Shown piece by piece: positions 8,503-18,205 of a stretch of DNA of 64,000 nt (position 1 is its first letter; the number at the start of each line of letters is the position of its first letter). The DNA is taken from contig NZ_CP041217.1 of NCBI RefSeq assembly GCF_006542275.1, forward strand, positions 2,837,501 to 2,901,500, in the 5' to 3' direction. The position numbers were made by a program, and so were the translations under genes. The DNA comes from Saccharibacillus brassicae (GTDB taxonomy: Bacteria > Bacillota > Bacilli > Paenibacillales > Paenibacillaceae). Below the pieces are notes generated by a model. It had not been told where the DNA came from. It made no database searches and was given only the letters and a program-made list of their open reading frames with translations.

Positions 8503-9810
8503 ATGAACATTCCATTCAAACCCGCAATGTTGAGCATGGCCCTGGTCATCGGATTTACCGGCGCAAGCGCAGGCGTGGCCGCCGCGGCGACCGCCCCGGC
8601 AAACGCTTCGACCAACGCTTCGACCAACGCCCCAACGACCGTCCCGACGAACGTCCTGGCCGATCCGGACTGGACATACGAAATTCCCGGCGACCGGGGC
8701 ATCGAAAGCCTGTTCGGTTGGGCGACGCTTGGCGGAGGCAACGTGAACTTCAGAGCCGAACGCGGCGAAAATTCGTTTATCGCGCAGGCCGTCGACCGCG
8801 AAAGCGGCGACAAGGTCAACTGGGCTTACGATTTCCGGGGCGATACCAAAGTGCTGACCGGCGGCAGCTTCTATTACGGCAGCAACGGCGACGTCTACTT
8901 CCTGAGCAAAAAGTCGGAAGAGAAAAGCTATACGATCCGCGCCGTCGATGCGAAGGGCAAACTGAAATGGACGACGCCGGTCAAAGTGGACGTGGGCGGT
9001 GACCTGACCGTGCTGCCAAACGGAGATATCGTTCTGGAGAATACCGTGCAGGAAACGAAAAAAGCGAAAGGCTACACGACGTTCCACACGTTCGGCAGCG
9101 ATGGCAAGCTCAAAAGCGAGAAGAAAGTGACCGGTTCCGATGGTTTCAGAATGCTGAGCAACGGCCAGGTCATGAGCAGAGACATGGATTCGTTGAAGCT
9201 CTACGCCAGCATAAACGCGCTGTCGAAACCTGTCTTGAAACTGAAGATGTCGGAATACGAGAACCTTTTCCATGACTTCCGCACTATGGGTTCCGAACCT
9301 GCCATATATTCGTTGAAAGACGGCGGCACGGTGATCGAAACGTACGAAGAAAGAATCGAACCCGGCAAAGAAGGCGAAGTGATCGAGATCGATCCGGACA
9401 CGATCGACACCAAGCGGAAGCTGGTCGGATTCGACGCCAAAGGCAAGCAAACGTTCGAGCGCTCCTTGGCCAAAGGCGACAACGTGATGGCCACGGGCAG
9501 CGGATTCATCCTGCAAAAAGGCACGAAATTCGAAGCGTACGACATCCATAACAAACGGACGGGAGCCGCAGCGCTCGAAGGCAAAGACCTGTGGATGATG
9601 CCTTCGCCGAGCGGAGAGGTATCCGTCACGAGCAAAAAAGACGGCAAATTCTATGCGCTCGACGCCAAAACGCTGAAAGCGAACTACGAAGTCGACATGA
9701 ACGCCGGCGCGGACCGCGTCAAAGGCTACTCCTTCTACTACGCCGGCAAAGGCGAACTGTACACGCTGGAAGCCGGAGAGAAAAAGCTGTCGCGCTACAC
9801 GCTGAACTAA
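8503..9810 (+). CDS. Secreted PQQ-like beta-propeller repeat protein
   Basis: This 435-residue protein has a signal peptide (residues 1-27: short basic start, hydrophobic LSMALVIGFTGASAGVAA, and an AAA cleavage zone), then a Thr/Ala/Asn linker with the repeat NAST. The rest is made of beta-propeller blades of the PQQ-binding-like type, with phrases such as AVDRESGDKVNWAYDF, AVDAKGKLKWTTPV, GFDAKGKQTFERS and ALDAKTLKANYEV. Each marks the strand pair where W-x-x-x-x and G-K-x-x-W recur. The start at 8503 has AGGAGGAAC in front. It is a single-gene unit closed by a strong terminator. Role outside the cell is unknown; such propellers often serve as binding scaffolds. Confidence 0.82.
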   Translation: MNIPFKPAMLSMALVIGFTGASAGVAAAATAPANASTNASTNAPTTVPTNVLADPDWTYEIPGDRGIESLFGWATLGGGNVNFRAERGENSFIAQAVDRESGDKVNWAYDFRGDTKVLTGGSFYYGSNGDVYFLSKKSEEKSYTIRAVDAKGKLKWTTPVKVDVGGDLTVLPNGDIVLENTVQETKKAKGYTTFHTFGSDGKLKSEKKVTGSDGFRMLSNGQVMSRDMDSLKLYASINALSKPVLKLKMSEYENLFHDFRTMGSEPAIYSLKDGGTVIETYEERIEPGKEGEVIEIDPDTIDTKRKLVGFDAKGKQTFERSLAKGDNVMATGSGFILQKGTKFEAYDIHNKRTGAAALEGKDLWMMPSPSGEVSVTSKKDGKFYALDAKTLKANYEVDMNAGADRVKGYSFYYAGKGELYTLEAGEKKLSRYTLN

Positions 9811-9893
9811 ACGCTGAATCAAACGCCTGAACCAAACGTCGCAACCGCTATTCCTTCTCTGCCGGAACCCCTCTGGCGGGTAAACCCTGTCAA

Positions 9894-9926
9894 AACCGCC
9901 GTCTTCTCCGGAGACGGCGGTTTTTT
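9894..9926 (+). terminator. Terminator of the beta-propeller gene
   Basis: AACCGCCGTC pairs with GACGGCGGTT over 10 bp and is followed by TTTTTT. Confidence 0.88.
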
Positions 9927-10127
9927 CGCGGCTGGAGAGGAGGAAGAGGGCGAGGGAGGCGCGGAAAAGGTGATTTTGCTTGATTAGTTGCGGATATACA
10001 GCTGTTTCTGCCGGGATACGGCTTTTTCGGCTGTCGGGAGCGAAATAGATGGATATAGGCAGCTATTTTGAATTTGGATCACGAGATGGCGGGAATAACT
10101 GCTTACAGGCAGTTATTTTGGCGCAGG

Positions 10128-10153
10128 AAAAAGCCTGCGCGGGGCGCAGGCTT
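10128..10153 (-). terminator. Terminator of the kdp operon end
   Basis: AAGCCTGCGC (10131-10140) pairs with GCGCAGGCTT (10144-10153). The A-run to its left gives TTTTT on the minus strand, just past the last leftward gene. The remainder of 9927-10192 shows two related AT-rich segments (CAGCTATTTTGAATTTGG-like and CAGTTATTTTGG) and no gene. Confidence 0.75.
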
Positions 10154-10192
10154 CTTTCTTGCGGCGAAAAGCCGTGGATACTCCGGCAGTCG

Positions 10193-10957
10193 TCAAAACC
10201 AGGCGCAATACGCATCGGCCCGATCCATCAGATCGAACGAAGACGGCCGTTCCGCCGCGACGGCAGCGAGCAGTTGCTCCGGCATGTCGTCCGGCGAGAT
10301 CGCGCGCCCGCGAACGCTTTCGGCGGCTGCGCGCCCGCCAAACGCCGCGCCCGCCTCGCGGGCCGCCTGCGCTCCGCCGGCTGACCCCGCCGGCGCCGTC
10401 TCCGCGCGCCCGTGCGCGGCTGCCGCCGCGCCCCGCACGGCGCGGACCCCGGCGTCCGCCGCATGGCGCGCGGACAACAGCGGCGCATAGCCGCCGTGGG
10501 CGCGGCCGCCCGCAGCCGGCCCGCGCAGCGCGTCGGCCCCGCGCCCCGCAACCCGGGCGGCGAGGCCGCCCAGCAGGCCGGCCGCGCCGAGGCCGATCAG
10601 GAGCCGCGCGCTGGCCCGGCGCGTCTCCTGCGCACGGAGCAGATCGGCCAGAGCCCGGCCGATCAGCGCGTACTGCGCGGTATGGTGCTCGCACTCGCCC
10701 CAGCGGTCCGCTGCGGCCGCGCTCGCGGCTTCGCCCGGCGTCAGGCCGCGCAGCCGGCGGCAGCAGGCGCTCCACCGCACCGGATCGGCCGGGGCGAAGC
10801 CTTCGGAGAGCAGGCAGGCGCCATAGCCGGCGGCCGACCCGCAGGACAGCTTGAGCAGGCCGTACCGGCGGATGCTCCTGCGCGGCTCGCCCGCACCGGT
10901 CTCTTCCATAACGTCAAACGCAAACAGCTCGATGCCCGACAACTTTCGTTCGCTCAT
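10193..10957 (-). CDS. Uncharacterised Ala/Arg/Gly-rich protein at the end of the kdp operon
   Basis: I do not recognise this 254-residue protein. The start at 10957 follows AAGGAGGAG. Residues 1-45 (KLSGIELFAFDVMEETG, then RRYGLLKLSCGSAAGYGACL) faintly recall the N-terminal capping domain of enolase-superfamily proteins, but no barrel domain follows, so I do not use that name. The middle, about 115-210, is very rich in Ala, Gly and Arg with a hydrophobic patch LIGLGAAGLLGGLAA that could be one membrane segment. The C-terminus (SPDDMPEQLLAAVAAERP) is more ordinary. It follows the tandem KdpD-sensor gene by 129 bp on the same strand. A role with potassium sensing is only inferred from position. 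Confidence 0.6.
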   Translation of the reverse strand: MSERKLSGIELFAFDVMEETGAGEPRRSIRRYGLLKLSCGSAAGYGACLLSEGFAPADPVRWSACCRRLRGLTPGEAASAAAADRWGECEHHTAQYALIGRALADLLRAQETRRASARLLIGLGAAGLLGGLAARVAGRGADALRGPAAGGRAHGGYAPLLSARHAADAGVRAVRGAAAAAHGRAETAPAGSAGGAQAAREAGAAFGGRAAAESVRGRAISPDDMPEQLLAAVAAERPSSFDLMDRADAYCAWF

Positions 10958-11086
10958 CCTGACTTTCTCCTCCTTGGTTTGGACTTCTGTCGCATGGGGC
11001 TGCGCCGCTTGCGCGGACGCGGTCCGTTTCACTCGATTGCTGCCGGAATCGGGAGACTGCCGAAGCAGCGCCCGACCCCGGCCGCC

Positions 11087-13438
11087 TCATTCTTCCCGCT
11101 TCACCTGCGCCGCATGGTCGAACCGCGCCACGACGAGCAGGTCCATATGCCGGGCGGTGCGCAGCAGGCGGCGGGTCAACGACCCGAACATCAGGCGATA
11201 GGCGGCGGAGCGGCGGGACTGGCCGACGATGAGCTGGGTGCAGCGGCGGGCGTCGGCGCGGAGCAGCAGTTCTTCGTGCAGCCGGCGGGGCGTGACGCGC
11301 TCTCCGAGATCGAATTGCCCGCCGAGGCGGCGGGTCAGGCGCTGGAGCTGTTCGATCCGCTCCCGCCCGCGCGCTTCCGGGCAGCCGCCGTCGGGAATGT
11401 AGCAGACGTGCCACGGCGCTTTGAGCCGGTACGCGATCCGAAAGCCGCGCCGGATCAACCGTTCGGCGTTGTCGCTCAGCGTGATCGCCACGAAGATGAC
11501 TTCCTCGCGCCGCCACGGGCCGCGCAGCGAAGCGCTGCGTTCCCACGATTCCAGCCGTTCGTCGACGTCGTCCGCGATTTCGCGCAGCGCCAGTTCCCGC
11601 AGCGCGATCAGATTGCCCGTTTTGAAAAAGTTGCCCAGCGCCTGATCCACTTTTTCCCGCGCGTAGATTCGTCCTTCCTTCATCCGCTCCTGCAGCGCTT
11701 TGGGCGTGACGTCGATTAATTCGACTTCGTCGGCGAGGCGCAGGATGGAATCCGGCACCGTCTCCCGCACGCGCACGCCGGTGAGCTGTTCCACGCTGTC
11801 GTTCAGGCTCTCCAGATGCTGCACATTCATGGTCGAGATGACCGAGATGCCGGCGTTCAGGATGCGAATGACGTCTTCGTAGCGTTTTTTTTGCAGGCTG
11901 CCCGGCACGTTCGTATGCGCCAGTTCGTCCACGAGCACCACTTCGGGATTGCGGGCGATGATCGCGTCGGCGTCCATTTCTTCGAGCTGCGCGCCTTTGT
12001 AGGCGAAGACGAAGCGCGGCACCTGTTCGAGTTCGCCGACCTGGGCCTGCGTCTCGCGCCGCCCGTGCGTTTCCAGCAGGCCGACGACGACGTCGATCTT
12101 TTTTTTGCGTAAAATATTGCCTTCCCGCAGCATCGTATACGTCTTGCCGACGCCGGGAGCGGCTCCGATGTACACTTTGAACCGGCCGCGCTTGAGTTCT
12201 TCGATCCGGCGTCCGGCCTGTTCTTCGCTGAGGCGCCGGTACGGGCCGGCGGGATCGCCGAGCGGCTCTTTGCGTTTGGTCGGCAGAATCCGCTCGCCGC
12301 CGCCCGTCGAGCGGTCCGCGACGACGAACATGTCCACGTTGCGCATAAGTTTGACCATTTCCGCCACGATCGACCCTTTGAGCCATTCCTGGGTTCGCGT
12401 CTGGTTGGAGTGGCCGATGACGATGCGCGACACGTTTTGTTCCAGTGCGACCCGCACGAGTGTAGGCGGGATTTCGCGGCGCGAACCGATTTTGACTTCA
12501 TGCAGCTTGGCGCCGATCTTCTCGCACAGCTTGCGGATCGAACGGCGGAATTCTTCGCGTTCCGGTCCGAGGCGTTCGCCTGGATTGACGAACGTGACGA
12601 CCGACAATTCCCCGCCGAGCCGCTGCGCGATCTGCTGGCCCCGGCGGATATGGATCGAACCGTTCCAATGGTACTGGGCGGATACGAGAATATGCTCGGT
12701 CGTGCCCGAAGCGCCGGTATAGCCCTGCTGATCGCGGTATTTGAGCAGGCTGCCGTTGACGCCTTCGGCGACGAGGCGCAGCGTCAGTTCGCGCAGCACG
12801 CCGATATTGCCGCGGTTGAACAGCGTTTTGTCCGGCATGTTCGTCAGCAGGCCGTCTTCGATCCGCGCCAGCAGCGCTTCCGGCGTGACGTCGATCAGGC
12901 GCACTTCGTCGGCAAGCTCAAGCGTATCGGACGGGACCGTCTCCTTGACGTCGATGCCGATCAGTTTGCGCGCCATTTCGGTTACGCCCTGCAGTTCGTA
13001 GACATTGACGGTGGCGATAACGCTGATGCCTTTTCCGAGCAAAAAACGAATATCGTCCAGCCGGGACCGGTTCGGAGCGCCGGGGCGGTTGCGATGCGCG
13101 AGGCCGTCGGTCAGCAGCACTTCCGGGTTGCGGTGCAGGATCGCGTCCAGATCGAGGTCTTTGCGTTCGGCGCCGTCCCGGCCGGTCCAATGGATGCTCG
13201 GCACGCGTTCGAGTCCTTCGAGCTGCTCGATCGTCTCGGGCCGGCGCATGGTAGACACGGCGCACAGCACGACGTCGACGCCTTGATCCTTGAGCGTCTG
13301 CCCGTCGCGCAGCATATGGTACGTCTTGCCGGAGCCGGAGATGGCCCCGATGATAATCTTGAGCCGGCCGTTGTACAGCGCGTGGATTGACTCCAGAATC
13401 TCCTCCGGCGATTTGCGTTTGAAGTCGGGCATGGGCAT
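11087..13438 (-). CDS. Tandem KdpD sensor/USP protein without histidine kinase
   Basis: This 783-residue protein consists of two consecutive copies of the KdpD N-terminal module. Copy 1 (about residues 1-390) has Walker A GAISGSGKT (31-39) and a KdpD domain, then a universal-stress-protein domain ending MRNVDMFVVADR. Copy 2 (about 395-775) has GAAPGVGKTYTML, VVLVDELAHTNVPGS and STMNVQHLESLN, followed by a second USP domain ending ARHMDLLVVARF. Copy 1 has TDGLAHRNRPG where copy 2 has the canonical VDELAHTNVPG, so its Walker B acidic residue is lost. No membrane, HisKA or HATPase part exists. In the family this region senses potassium and c-di-AMP. It sits behind kdpC, so it may act as an accessory sensor on KdpD or on the transporter. 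Confidence 0.88.
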   Translation of the reverse strand: MPMPDFKRKSPEEILESIHALYNGRLKIIIGAISGSGKTYHMLRDGQTLKDQGVDVVLCAVSTMRRPETIEQLEGLERVPSIHWTGRDGAERKDLDLDAILHRNPEVLLTDGLAHRNRPGAPNRSRLDDIRFLLGKGISVIATVNVYELQGVTEMARKLIGIDVKETVPSDTLELADEVRLIDVTPEALLARIEDGLLTNMPDKTLFNRGNIGVLRELTLRLVAEGVNGSLLKYRDQQGYTGASGTTEHILVSAQYHWNGSIHIRRGQQIAQRLGGELSVVTFVNPGERLGPEREEFRRSIRKLCEKIGAKLHEVKIGSRREIPPTLVRVALEQNVSRIVIGHSNQTRTQEWLKGSIVAEMVKLMRNVDMFVVADRSTGGGERILPTKRKEPLGDPAGPYRRLSEEQAGRRIEELKRGRFKVYIGAAPGVGKTYTMLREGNILRKKKIDVVVGLLETHGRRETQAQVGELEQVPRFVFAYKGAQLEEMDADAIIARNPEVVLVDELAHTNVPGSLQKKRYEDVIRILNAGISVISTMNVQHLESLNDSVEQLTGVRVRETVPDSILRLADEVELIDVTPKALQERMKEGRIYAREKVDQALGNFFKTGNLIALRELALREIADDVDERLESWERSASLRGPWRREEVIFVAITLSDNAERLIRRGFRIAYRLKAPWHVCYIPDGGCPEARGRERIEQLQRLTRRLGGQFDLGERVTPRRLHEELLLRADARRCTQLIVGQSRRSAAYRLMFGSLTRRLLRTARHMDLLVVARFDHAAQVKREE

Positions 13439-13501
13439 TCTTCCTTCCGATTGAAGCTGCGGGTCGGCCGTCGGCCGTGCACCTAGGCCTGCATGCCTGG
13501 C

Positions 13502-14068
13502 TTAGCGCGATGCCGCGACGTCCAGGTTCAGCTCCAGCACGTTGACGGCGGGTTCGCCGAACAATCCCAGCGAACGGCCCTGCGTATGCTCGCGGATCAG
13601 CTGCTCCAGCTTGTCCGCCGCGATGCCGGTCGCGGCGCTGACGCGCGGCACCTGGGCTTCGGCGGAAGCCGGGCTGATATGCGGATCGAGGCCCGACCCG
13701 GAGTTGGTGATCAGGTCGACCGGCAGCTTCGAGACCGGAACGTCGGGATTTTCGGTCTGCCAGGCGGCGACCGAATCTTCCGCGCGCAGCAGCAGGTCCG
13801 GGTTGGACGGCGCGTAGTTCGGCGTGCCGGAGCCGTTCGCGTCATAGTCGATACTGGACACGCGGCCGTGGAAATACCCGGGTTCGGCGAAGTTCTGGCC
13901 GATCAGGCGCGAGCCGACGACCTGCCCTTCGGCGTTCTCGATCAGGCTGCCGTTCGCTTTGTCCGGCGCGGCGGCCTGGGCCACGGCCCAGACGGCGACG
14001 TTGTAGACGAGGCAGCACAGAATCGCCACGGAAAAAGTAGTGCGCAGCGTCACCCATATGATTCGCAT
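13502..14068 (-). CDS. kdpC: Potassium-transporting ATPase subunit C
   Basis: This 188-residue KdpC has a single N-terminal membrane helix (about residues 8-32, TLRTTFSVAILCCLVYNVAVWAV) and an extracytoplasmic domain. Family marks are GSRLIGQNFAEPGYFHGRVSS, LPVDLITNSGSGLDPHISPASA and the C-terminal VNVLELNLDV. KdpC assists ATP binding and stabilises the KdpFABC pump. A TATATTGGAGGATACC ribosome site precedes the ATG. It is separated from kdpB by 235 bp, unusually long for this operon, and that gap carries two tandem arrays. The length fits the family. Confidence 0.96.
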   Translation of the reverse strand: MRIIWVTLRTTFSVAILCCLVYNVAVWAVAQAAAPDKANGSLIENAEGQVVGSRLIGQNFAEPGYFHGRVSSIDYDANGSGTPNYAPSNPDLLLRAEDSVAAWQTENPDVPVSKLPVDLITNSGSGLDPHISPASAEAQVPRVSAATGIAADKLEQLIREHTQGRSLGLFGEPAVNVLELNLDVAASR

Positions 14069-14140
14069 AAAAGGTATCCTCCAATATAATGGGGGCGGGC
14101 GCCGGCACTTGGTTAGGAAAACAAGGCCGGACGAACCGCC

Positions 14141-14220
14141 GATTTTGAATGTTTGATCGATTTTAAATGTTTGATCGATTTTGAATATCGCATCGATTTC
14201 GAATGCCGTATCGATTGCGA
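14141..14220. repeat. 18-bp tandem array in the kdpB-kdpC gap
   Basis: Four full units and a partial fifth: GATTTTGAATGTTTGATC at 14141, then copies at 14159, 14177, 14195 and the partial at 14213. Copies 1 and 2 differ at one base; copies 3 and 4 have drifted. Confidence 0.85.
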
Positions 14221-14255
14221 GGGTTGTAACGACGGAGATGGTTTTGTTCGACGAT

Positions 14256-14309
14256 CGGTCAGGTCGGTCAGGGCCGTCAGATCCGTCAGGGCCGTCAAAT
14301 CCTTCAGAT
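14256..14309. repeat. 9-bp tandem array running into the kdpB stop codon
   Basis: Six units of the type CGGTCAGGG/CCGTCAGAT start every 9 bp from 14256 to 14301. The last unit covers the TGA stop of kdpB (14304-14306 on the minus strand). Confidence 0.8.
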
Positions 14310-16334
14310 GAACACCTGAACGACCAGATCGATCAGCTTGATCCCGATAAACGGCACGATGACTCCGCCGAGGCCGTAGATCAGCAGGTTTTTGCCGAGC
14401 AGGCGGCTCGTGCTCATCGGCTTGTACGCCACGCCGCGCATCGCCAGCGGAATCAGCATCGGAATGATGATCGCGTTGAAGATCAGCGCGGACAGGATGG
14501 CCGACAGCGGGGAATCGAGCCGCATGACGTTGAGCGCCTGCATCTGCGGGATCGCGACCATGAACATGGCCGGGATGATCGCGAAATATTTGGCGACGTC
14601 GTTGGCGATGCTGAACGTGGTCAGCGCGCCGCGCGTCATGAGCAGCTGCTTGCCGATCGCGACCACTTCGATGATCTTCGACGGATCGGAATCCAGGTCG
14701 ACCATGTTGGCCGCTTCCTTGGCGGCGACGGTGCCGCTGTTCATGGCGATACCGACGTCGGCCTGGGCGAGAGCCGGCGCGTCGTTCGTGCCGTCGCCGG
14801 TCATGGCGACGAGCTTGCCTTCGGCCTGCTCGCGGCGGATGACGGCGATCTTGTCTTCCGGCGTGCTCTCGGCGATAAAATCGTCCACGCCCGCTTCGCG
14901 GGCAATGGTGGCGGCGGTCAGCGGATTGTCGCCGGTACACATGATCGTCTTGATGCCCATGCGGCGCATCTGTTCGAACCGCTCGCGCATGCCGGGCTTG
15001 ACGGTATCCTTGAGATAGATCAGGCCGTAGATCCGTTCGTCCACGGCGACGGCAAGCGGCGTGCCGCCGGCCGTCGCGATCGCGGCGCCGTTCGCTTCGA
15101 GGTCGCCCGGAATCGAGCCGCCCTGCGAGAGTACCCACTGCTTGACGGAGTCGACCGCGCCTTTGCGCACTTTGCGGCCGTCGGCAAGATCGATGCCGCT
15201 CATGCGCGTCTCGGCCTTGAATTCGATAAACTCGCCGCCTTCGGCCAGTTCTTCGTCGTAGACGAACCCGTTCTTTTTCATCAATTCCAGCACCGAACGG
15301 CCTTCCGGCGTCTCGTCTTGCAGCGAGCTGACCGAAGCCCAGTAGGCCGTCTCGTCTTCGCGGCTGCCCTGAACGGCGACGAATTCGCTCGCCATCCGGT
15401 TGCCGAACGTGATCGTGCCCGTTTTGTCGAGGATGATCGTATTGATATCGCCCGACGCTTCGACCGCTTTGCCGGACATGGCCAGCACGTTGAACTGCGT
15501 GACCCGGTCCATGCCCGCGATGCCGATCGCGGACAGCAGTCCGCCGATCGTGGTCGGGATCAGGCAGACGAGCAGGGCGACGAGAATCGGGATTTCCATT
15601 TGAATGTCGAGAAAGCCCGACAGGAACGGCAGCGTGACGACGACGATCAGGAAGATCAGCGTCAAGCTGACGAGCACGGTGTTCAGCGCGATCTCGTTCG
15701 GCGTCTTCTGGCGCTTCGCGCCTTCGACGAGCGAGATCATCCGATCGAGGAACGATTCGCCGGGATCGGCGGTGATGCGCACCTTGATCTTGTCGCTGAC
15801 GACTTTGGTGCCGCCGGTGACGGAGCTGAAATCGCCGCCCGCTTCCTTGATGACCGGGGCGGATTCGCCGGTGATCGCCGATTCGTCGACGGAAGCGAGT
15901 CCTTCGACGACTTCGCCGTCGCCCGGAATCATCTCGCCGGTCGTCACGACGACGAAGTCGCCTTTGCGCAGTTCGGACGCCGGCACGACCTTGATCGCGC
16001 CGCCGCTCGACACTTTGTTGGCCGCGACGTCCTGCTTTGTTTTTTTGAGCGAATCGGCCTGGGCTTTGCCGCGGCCTTCGGCCAGCGCTTCGGCGAAGTT
16101 GGCGAACAGCAGCGTCAGCAGCAGGATGACCGAGGTGACGACGTTGAACCAGCGCGGCACGGTGCCGCCGAACGCGTCCGGCACGAAGCACAGCAGCAGC
16201 GTGACGAGAAATCCGATTTCGACGACGAACATGACCGGGTTGCGCAGCATGATGCGCGGATCGAGCTTCACGAACGACTGCCGCAGGGCGGCGCTTGCGA
16301 TCTCCCCGCTCAGCATGGTCTTTTTCTTATCCAT
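14304..16334 (-). CDS. kdpB: Potassium-transporting ATPase ATP-binding subunit B
   Basis: This 676-residue P-type ATPase drives the KdpFABC high-affinity potassium pump. [10 protein letters not shown] places the phosphorylated Asp at residue 303. [15 protein letters not shown] in the actuator domain carries the TGES motif, whose serine is the known inhibitory phosphorylation site in the E. coli protein. [20 protein letters not shown] forms the hinge of the P domain, and membrane helices lie near residues 35-85, 215-260 and in the last 110 residues. The length is normal. GGAG lies nine bases before the ATG at 16334. It is 31 bp behind kdpA. Confidence 0.97.
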   Translation of the reverse strand: MDKKKTMLSGEIASAALRQSFVKLDPRIMLRNPVMFVVEIGFLVTLLLCFVPDAFGGTVPRWFNVVTSVILLLTLLFANFAEALAEGRGKAQADSLKKTKQDVAANKVSSGGAIKVVPASELRKGDFVVVTTGEMIPGDGEVVEGLASVDESAITGESAPVIKEAGGDFSSVTGGTKVVSDKIKVRITADPGESFLDRMISLVEGAKRQKTPNEIALNTVLVSLTLIFLIVVVTLPFLSGFLDIQMEIPILVALLVCLIPTTIGGLLSAIGIAGMDRVTQFNVLAMSGKAVEASGDINTIILDKTGTITFGNRMASEFVAVQGSREDETAYWASVSSLQDETPEGRSVLELMKKNGFVYDEELAEGGEFIEFKAETRMSGIDLADGRKVRKGAVDSVKQWVLSQGGSIPGDLEANGAAIATAGGTPLAVAVDERIYGLIYLKDTVKPGMRERFEQMRRMGIKTIMCTGDNPLTAATIAREAGVDDFIAESTPEDKIAVIRREQAEGKLVAMTGDGTNDAPALAQADVGIAMNSGTVAAKEAANMVDLDSDPSKIIEVVAIGKQLLMTRGALTTFSIANDVAKYFAIIPAMFMVAIPQMQALNVMRLDSPLSAILSALIFNAIIIPMLIPLAMRGVAYKPMSTSRLLGKNLLIYGLGGVIVPFIGIKLIDLVVQVFI

Positions 16335-16365
16335 AAATCAGCGTCTCCATTTCTAATTAAGAGGT

Positions 16366-18036
16366 TTACAGCGTCAGCTGCTCGGCGATCGGGCCGAGTA
16401 CGAGAGCGGGGAAGAACGTCAGCGCGCCGACGATCAGCACGATGCCGACGAAGACGGCTCCGAACATCGCGGTGTCGGTGCGGAACGTGCCGGACGATTC
16501 CGGGACCCGCTTCTTGGAAGCCAGCGAAGCGGCTACCGCCAGCAGCGTCACCATCGACAGGTAACGGCCGAAGAACATGACGATGCCCGTCGAGATATTC
16601 CAGAACGAAGTGGCGTCGCCCAGTCCTTCGAAGCCGGAGCCGTTGTTGGCCGCCGCGGACGTGTATTCGTACAGCGCCTGGGTCAGCCCGTGGAAGCCGG
16701 GATTCGAGATCGTCTCCGGATGGAGGGCGAGCGCGATCGCCGTCGGCACGAGAATCAGGAACGGCTGGATCAGCAGCGTGACCGCGATCAGCTTCATTTC
16801 CTTGCCTTCGATTTTGCGGCCGAGGAACTCCGGGGTGCGCCCGACCATCAGGCCGGACAGGAACACGGCGATGATCGCGTACATCAGCACGTTGACGAAG
16901 CCGACGCCCATGCCGCCGAAGACGGTATTGAGCATCATGTTGGCCAGCGGAACGAGCCCGCCGATCGGCGTCAGCGTGTCATGCATCGTATTGACGGCTC
17001 CGGTCTCGGCCGCCGTCGTAATGACGGAATAAAAAGCCGACTGCGCTTCGCCGAAGCGCACTTCCTTGCCTTCCATCGAGCCCTGGCTGTGTTCGATGCC
17101 GAGCGCGTTCAGCGCCGGGTTGCCTGCGCTTTCGGCGGTGAGCGACACGGTAGTCATGACGAGCAGCAGCATGAGCATGGAGACGAACAGCACGCGGCCC
17201 TGCTTGATCGAGCCGGCCATTTTGCCGTAAGCGAACGGCAGCGCGGAAGTGACGAGCAGCATGAGCAGGATTTGCAGCAGGTTGCTCAGCCCGTTCGGAT
17301 TCTCGAACGGATGCGCCGAGTTGACGCCGAGGAAGCCGCCGCCGTTATTGCCCAATTCCTTGATCGCGAGAAACGAAGCGATCGGGCCGCGGGCGATCGT
17401 CTGCTGCGCGCCTTCGAGCGTCGTGGCCGTCGCGGCCGGTTCGAACGTCTGCGGCACGCCCATGAAGACGAACAGCAGTGCCGATACGAAAGCGACCGGC
17501 AGCAGCACGCGGGTCAGGGCACGGATCAGGTCGGCGAAAAAGTTGCCGGGCGCCCGGCCCGTCAAGCCGCGGATAAACGCCATGACGAGCGCGAGGCCGG
17601 TGGCCGGCGAGACGAACATGGCGAAGACGAGCACGCTGATCTGCGACAGGTAGGAGACGCCGCTCTCGCCGCTGTAATGCTGGAGGTCGGTGTTGGCCAT
17701 GAAGCTGATCGCCGTGTTGAACGCGAGCGTCGGTTCCATGTTGGCGATGCCGGCCGGGTTCAGCGGCAGCAGCCCCTGGAAGCGGAGCACCAGATACACG
17801 AGCAGGATCATGACGGCGTTGCTCAGGACCAGCGAAGCGGCGTACGTTTTCCAACTTTGATTTTCTTCGCGGATCCCGCTGACTGCATGAATGAGCCGTT
17901 CGAACGGCCCGTAGATCCGGTTCAGCCGATTGGGGCCGTAATCGAACGCCGCCGCCAGGTACAGGCCGACCGGCTTCGCCAACGCTGCGGCGATCAGCAG
18001 CGTGACGGCGATTGCGAGGATGCTGATAGTAGTCAC
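16366..18036 (-). CDS. kdpA: Potassium-transporting ATPase subunit A
   Basis: KdpA is the potassium-binding channel-like subunit of the pump, with about ten membrane helices. The selectivity-filter loops of its four repeats are visible: SFMANTDLQHYSGESG, ELGNNGGGFLGVNSAHPFENP, AVNTMHDTLTPIGG and TSAAANNGSGFEGL. I chose the GTG at 18036 because TGGAGGGAAG lies eight bases before it and the helix ISILAIAVTLLIAAALAKPVG then begins at the expected place, giving 556 residues. An in-frame ATG 15 bases upstream overlaps that ribosome site. It lies 88 bp behind kdpF. Confidence 0.95.
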   Translation of the reverse strand: MTTISILAIAVTLLIAAALAKPVGLYLAAAFDYGPNRLNRIYGPFERLIHAVSGIREENQSWKTYAASLVLSNAVMILLVYLVLRFQGLLPLNPAGIANMEPTLAFNTAISFMANTDLQHYSGESGVSYLSQISVLVFAMFVSPATGLALVMAFIRGLTGRAPGNFFADLIRALTRVLLPVAFVSALLFVFMGVPQTFEPAATATTLEGAQQTIARGPIASFLAIKELGNNGGGFLGVNSAHPFENPNGLSNLLQILLMLLVTSALPFAYGKMAGSIKQGRVLFVSMLMLLLVMTTVSLTAESAGNPALNALGIEHSQGSMEGKEVRFGEAQSAFYSVITTAAETGAVNTMHDTLTPIGGLVPLANMMLNTVFGGMGVGFVNVLMYAIIAVFLSGLMVGRTPEFLGRKIEGKEMKLIAVTLLIQPFLILVPTAIALALHPETISNPGFHGLTQALYEYTSAAANNGSGFEGLGDATSFWNISTGIVMFFGRYLSMVTLLAVAASLASKKRVPESSGTFRTDTAMFGAVFVGIVLIVGALTFFPALVLGPIAEQLTL

Positions 18037-18124
18037 AAAACTTCCCTCCATCTGATGGGTCGGCCGGTGAAGACCGACGAACAATTTCGATTCTTGCGCT
18101 TGCACGTTCGGCGGATGCCGGGGG

Positions 18125-18205
18125 TCAGAACTTTTCCGGGTTGATCAGGGCGTAGCCTAGATACAGAAACAGCAGGGCGACGAGGCCCGCGAGCAGCACG
18201 ATCAT
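18125..18205 (-). CDS. kdpF: Potassium-transporting ATPase small subunit F
   Basis: This 26-residue single-helix peptide reads MIVLLAGLVALLFLYLGYAL followed by INPEKF. It matches KdpF in length, hydrophobicity and the ending Y-x-L-x-x-P-E-x-F. KdpF stabilises the KdpABC complex in the membrane. Its ATG overlaps the TGA of the preceding small gene as ATGA, so the two are probably translationally coupled. kdpA follows. Confidence 0.9.
   Translation of the reverse strand: MIVLLAGLVALLFLYLGYALINPEKF

Noticed and set aside
14181-16580. A 799-codon rightward open frame opposite kdpB
   Set aside because: It is antisense to kdpB, which has complete P-type ATPase motifs on the other strand.
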